A stretch of DNA of 8,650 bases from Pseudomonadota bacterium (GTDB lineage: Bacteria > Myxococcota > Polyangia > Polyangiales > Polyangiaceae): contig JAEZYO010000682.1 in assembly GCA_023419055.1 (NCBI GenBank), positions 1-8,650 on the forward strand. The letters run 5' to 3'. Both the position numbers and the translations under genes were made by a program. This document shows, piece after piece, positions 6,472 to 8,650 of the stretch. A model generated the notes under the pieces. The model ran no database searches. It saw only the letters and a list, made by a program, of their open reading frames with translations, and had not been told where the DNA came from. The stretch's first letter is position 1. Every line of letters starts with the position of its first letter.

Positions 6472-6945
6472 ATGGTGGACGCCGCGGATCCGACGCTCTC
6501 CCTGCGCGCCCAGGTGCAAGCATTCGTGCGCCGCTTCGGTCTTTTGGACGATTCGCGCACTCCCTGCGGCAAGCCCCTGCCGCTCTCGCACGCTCATGCC
6601 CTCGCGGTCCTGCTCGAGCGCCACCATCGCGGCGACCGTACCCTCCACAAAGATCTCACTTTCGCCTTGGGGCTCGACAAGAGCAACGTCGCCCGGCTCT
6701 GCGCCCGCATGCAGGATGCCGGACACATCACGCAACAGCGCCCGGCGGACGATGGCCGGGCGCGTGAAGTCGTTCTCACCGCGAAGGGACTCAAGCTGGC
6801 CCGTGAGGTCGACTCGGCGAGCCGACAGCGGTTCGAGCGGGTGCTGCGAGCCATGCCGGCCGGGGAGCGAAAGCGGGTGCTGCAAGCGCTCCAGATCTTG
6901 AACGAGGCCGTCGAAGCAGTGCACGAAGAGGAGGCAGTTTCGTGA
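6472..6945 (+). CDS. MarR-family winged-helix transcriptional regulator
   Basis: This 157-residue protein has normal MarR length. Helix-rich N-terminal residues 8-50 would form part of the dimer interface. The winged helix spans about 45-108: LHKDLTFALGLDKSNVARLCARMQDAGHI is the helix-turn-helix, and RPADDGRAREVVLTAKG is the wing with its conserved DxR-type Asp/Arg residues. C-terminal helices (110-150) complete the dimer. Possible sensing residues are C32 in TPCG, H40 and H42 in SHAHA, H51/H52 and C77. ATG at 6472 has only a weak upstream ribosome site. Two palindromes upstream suggest autoregulation. The stop overlaps the next gene's GTG (GTGA at 6942-6945), so its most likely target is the cytochrome it is cotranscribed with, and perhaps the divergent receiver-like gene. 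The ligand is unknown. Confidence 0.9.
   Translation: MVDAADPTLSLRAQVQAFVRRFGLLDDSRTPCGKPLPLSHAHALAVLLERHHRGDRTLHKDLTFALGLDKSNVARLCARMQDAGHITQQRPADDGRAREVVLTAKGLKLAREVDSASRQRFERVLRAMPAGERKRVLQALQILNEAVEAVHEEEAVS
6926..6934 (+). promoter_or_regulatory. Strong Shine-Dalgarno for the cytochrome gene inside the MarR coding end
   Basis: AAGAGGAGG ends 7 nt before the GTG at 6942. It supports this GTG start and implies efficient translation of the cytochrome despite the non-ATG start and the overlap with the MarR stop. Confidence 0.75.
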
Positions 6946-7460
6946 GATTCGTGAACATCGTCGTTATCGCGCTGTTGGGGCCGAGCGCTTGTCGCAGTGC
7001 GACCGAAGCAGCGCCGTCGAGAGCGAGCGCCGACGCGCCACGCGCGGACGTGCCGTCAGCCCATGCCACGCTCGCCGAGCTCGATCGGCGTACCCCGGTG
7101 CCGCTCTTACCGATGATGGCGCAGCACCAGAAGGAGAACATGCGCGACCACCTGGTCGTGGTGCAGGAAATCGTGACCAGCCTCGGAAGCGGTGATTTCG
7201 AAGGTGTGGCCCGCGCGGCCCAGCGCATCGGCTCTTCACCACAGATGAACGCGATGTGTTCGCACCTCGGCGCCGGAGCTCCGGGTTTCACCGAGCAGGC
7301 GCTCGCCTTCCATCGCATCGCGGACGAGATCGGCGCCGCCGCTCGCACCCGCGACCAGGCTGCCGTTCTCTCGGCGCTCGGGAAGACCATCAGCGCCTGT
7401 ACGGGGTGCCACGCCACCTACAAGCAAGAAGTGGTTCCCGAGCTCGCCGAGCACCACTGA
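6942..7460 (+). CDS. Cytochrome c'/c556-type haem protein with lipoprotein-like leader
   Basis: This 172-residue exported protein carries one covalent haem site, C153-T-G-C156-H157, near its C-terminus, the usual place in the four-helix c'/c556 family. Residues 3-16 are a hydrophobic signal core. C17 after G-P-S-A could be a lipidated cysteine, though Pro at -3 is unlike a standard lipobox. Residues 18-50 are a low-complexity Ala/Ser/Pro linker. The mature domain starts at about 53 (PLLPMMAQHQKENMRDHL); M58, M59 or M67 in the first helix could be the sixth haem ligand as in c556-type proteins. It continues through helices at 84-97, 115-135 and 137-150. GTG 6942 is supported by a strong ribosome site and by the GTGA overlap with MarR. 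It likely transfers electrons in the periplasm; its partner is unknown. It ends 8 bp from the convergent cupredoxin gene. Confidence 0.85.
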   Translation: MRFVNIVVIALLGPSACRSATEAAPSRASADAPRADVPSAHATLAELDRRTPVPLLPMMAQHQKENMRDHLVVVQEIVTSLGSGDFEGVARAAQRIGSSPQMNAMCSHLGAGAPGFTEQALAFHRIADEIGAAARTRDQAAVLSALGKTISACTGCHATYKQEVVPELAEHH

Positions 7461-7468
7461 TCGCTGCC

Positions 7469-7852
7469 TCATGACGAGGGTCGGACCACGAGCTTGCCGG
7501 AAATCATGTTCATCCCACACTTGAACTCGTACTCACCGGGAGCAAGCTCGGACAGGTGGATCACCACCGGCTTGCCCTCCGGGAGGGCCTGGCGAATCCC
7601 CAGCGTTGGGAACACGACCTCGCTCGAACAATCGCTGGATTCCTGGCGAACGAACCTGAGCTGCACGTGCTCGCCCTGCACGACCTCGATCCGCTTCGGC
7701 TGGTAGCCGCGCCGAACGACGATCTCGATCTCCCGAACTCGAGCGTGCGAGCTCTCGGCCCGCGCCTCCGAGGGCACGGAGAGCACCGCGCCTGCGAGGA
7801 AGGACAGTCCGGCAGCGGTGAGAAGGCGTCGTCGAAGGGTCATGGGCTTCAT
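7469..7852 (-). CDS. Small secreted cupredoxin-domain copper protein
   Basis: This 127-residue protein starts at ATG 7852, with AGGAG (7865-7861, minus strand) 8 nt upstream. Residues 5-32 are a signal peptide with three arginines (RRRLLTAAG), possibly Tat-type, and a cleavage site after A30-R-A32. The mature domain of about 95 residues has the cupredoxin_1 pattern: a beta strand with RRGYQPKRIEVVQGEHVQLRF, C75 in SSDCSSEVVFP, the loop LGIRQALPEG, and PGEYEFKCGMNMISGKLVV near the end. C75, C112, M114 and M116 are the visible candidate copper ligands. This subtype is typically found beside or fused to copper P-type ATPases, and here it lies 42 bp downstream of one in the same direction, most likely cotranscribed. 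It probably binds copper in the periplasm. The exact ligand set is inferred. Confidence 0.88.
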   Translation of the reverse strand: MKPMTLRRRLLTAAGLSFLAGAVLSVPSEARAESSHARVREIEIVVRRGYQPKRIEVVQGEHVQLRFVRQESSDCSSEVVFPTLGIRQALPEGKPVVIHLSELAPGEYEFKCGMNMISGKLVVRPSS

Positions 7853-7860
7853 TTTCCTGG

Positions 7861-7865
7861 CTCCT
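7861..7865 (-). promoter_or_regulatory. Shine-Dalgarno site for the cupredoxin gene
   Basis: AGGAG on the minus strand lies 8 nt before ATG 7852. The in-frame ATG three codons later (7843) would be 17 nt away, so the upstream start is preferred. Confidence 0.6.
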
Positions 7866-7894
7866 GACTTGCTGACGCAGGCCCTGCCACGCCA

Positions 7895-8650
7895 TTACAG
7901 GTCGCTTCGCGCCAGGCGCTTCAGCCGCAACGAATTCAAGAGCACGGAGACGCTGGACAGTGACATCGCCGCGCTCGCCAGGACCGGCGAGAGGAGCCAG
8001 CCCGTGAAGGGGTAGAGGACACCTGCGGCGATCGGGATGCCGAGCAGGTTGTAGACGAACGCCCAGAACAGGTTCTGGCGGATGGTCCCGAGCGTACGCC
8101 GGGCCAGGCGCAAGGCAGCCGGCAGGCCCGAGATCCCCGCGCGCAGGAGGGCGATGTCGGCGGCGGCGACGGCGATGTCCGTCCCCGTCCCGACCGCAAC
8201 TCCTACGTGAGCGCCAGCCAGCGCGGGCGCGTCATTGATACCGTCCCCCACCATCGCGACGACGCGACCACGTTCTCGCTCCTGCGCCACGATGCGCGCC
8301 TTGTCCTCGGGTTTCACCTCGGCGAAGACACGCTCGATCCCGAGCTCCCGGGCCACGGCTTTGCCGGCGAGCTCGCGGTCCCCGGTGATCATCGCCACTT
8401 CGATCCCGAAGCGTCTCAAGGCGGCGACGGCGAGCTTCGCGTCGTCCGTCGCGCGATCGGCGACGGCAATCAGGCCGGCGAGGACTCCATCGGCCGCGAC
8501 GAACGAGGGCGTTCGCCCACCCAGAGCCAGCTTTTCTGCTGCTGCTTCGAGCGGGGTCGCGTCGACTCCGACCTTGGCCAGCCAGGCGCTGGTCCCGATG
8601 CGAACGAGGCGCCCCTCGACTCGCCCTTCCACGCCGTATCCCGCTTCGCT
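7895..8650 (-). CDS. copA: Copper-exporting P1B-type ATPase, C-terminal third (5' end outside window)
   Basis: The frame is open from the window edge at 8650 to TAA 7897-7895, giving 251 residues of a protein that normally has about 700-800. A start inside the window is not credible because GYGVEGRVEG at the edge is the conserved glycine-rich part of the nucleotide-binding domain. The P-domain follows: MITGDRELAGKAVARELGI, FAEVKPEDKA, and VAMVGDGINDAPALA with the hinge aspartates. TM7 contains RQNLFWAFVYNLLGIP and TM8 contains AAMSLSSVSVLLNSL. The YN pair and the MSxSS motif are the Cu(I)-binding signature of the P1B-1 group, so copper (or silver) is the expected substrate. The phosphorylated DKTGT, the CPC motif and any N-terminal metal domains are not in the window. 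It moves cytoplasmic Cu(I) to the periplasm, and the cupredoxin gene follows after 42 bp. Confidence 0.95.
   Translation of the reverse strand, partial: SEAGYGVEGRVEGRLVRIGTSAWLAKVGVDATPLEAAAEKLALGGRTPSFVAADGVLAGLIAVADRATDDAKLAVAALRRFGIEVAMITGDRELAGKAVARELGIERVFAEVKPEDKARIVAQERERGRVVAMVGDGINDAPALAGAHVGVAVGTGTDIAVAAADIALLRAGISGLPAALRLARRTLGTIRQNLFWAFVYNLLGIPIAAGVLYPFTGWLLSPVLASAAMSLSSVSVLLNSLRLKRLARSDL

Noticed and set aside
6407..6901. 164-codon plus-strand frame overlapping the MarR gene
   Set aside because: It is out of frame with the clear MarR winged helix, and its product is Ser/Arg/Pro-rich without a fold signature.
1..8650. CRISPR array, tRNA, rRNA, insertion-sequence ends or transposase
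   Set aside because: I saw no regularly spaced repeats, no tRNA cloverleaf or rRNA signature, and no terminal inverted repeats paired with a transposase. The decayed gene at 5148-5798 is not bounded by such repeats.

Overview
The window reads as high-GC chromosomal or accessory DNA from a Gram-negative bacterium. Most third codon positions are G or C, and a three-part RND efflux operon implies an outer membrane. The style of several proteins (a CxxCH cytochrome with a lipoprotein-like leader, a 'TPCG' MarR protein, an 'RAEGEARALLAVLAARGL' tail protein) suggests a myxobacterium-like lineage. That placement is an impression from family resemblance and was not tested by a search.

Layout. Positions 1-5112 (+) hold a tightly packed czcC-czcB-czcA operon: a TolC-type outer-membrane channel (5' end outside the window), a His-rich periplasmic adaptor, and a 1066-residue CzcA-type proton-driven permease with the D-F-G-x3-D ... 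E-N motif of divalent-cation exporters. Positions 5148-5798 (-) hold a decayed gene. Its 80-codon tail is an intact open frame with its own good Shine-Dalgarno site, while the rest is broken by a frameshift in a seven-base G run, at least one more frameshift and an in-frame TGA. Positions 5867-6280 (-) encode a stand-alone receiver-like protein that lacks the usual phospho-acceptor aspartate. Positions 6472-7460 (+) form a two-gene operon, a MarR-family regulator translationally coupled to a c'/c556-type cytochrome, preceded by two short palindromes that are candidate operators. Positions 7469-8650 (-) encode a copper P-type ATPase (its N-terminal part lies outside the window) followed by a small secreted cupredoxin.

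Together this looks like a metal-stress island. The RND system would move divalent cations (Zn, Co, Cd type) from the periplasm or cytoplasm out of the cell. The CopA-like ATPase would push Cu(I) from the cytoplasm to the periplasm, where the cupredoxin could bind it. The MarR-cytochrome pair sits tail-to-tail with the copper genes (8 bp between stop codons) and may be a redox companion, but that link rests on position only. The least explained items are the decayed gene with its intact tail, the degenerate receiver, and the MarR-cytochrome unit.
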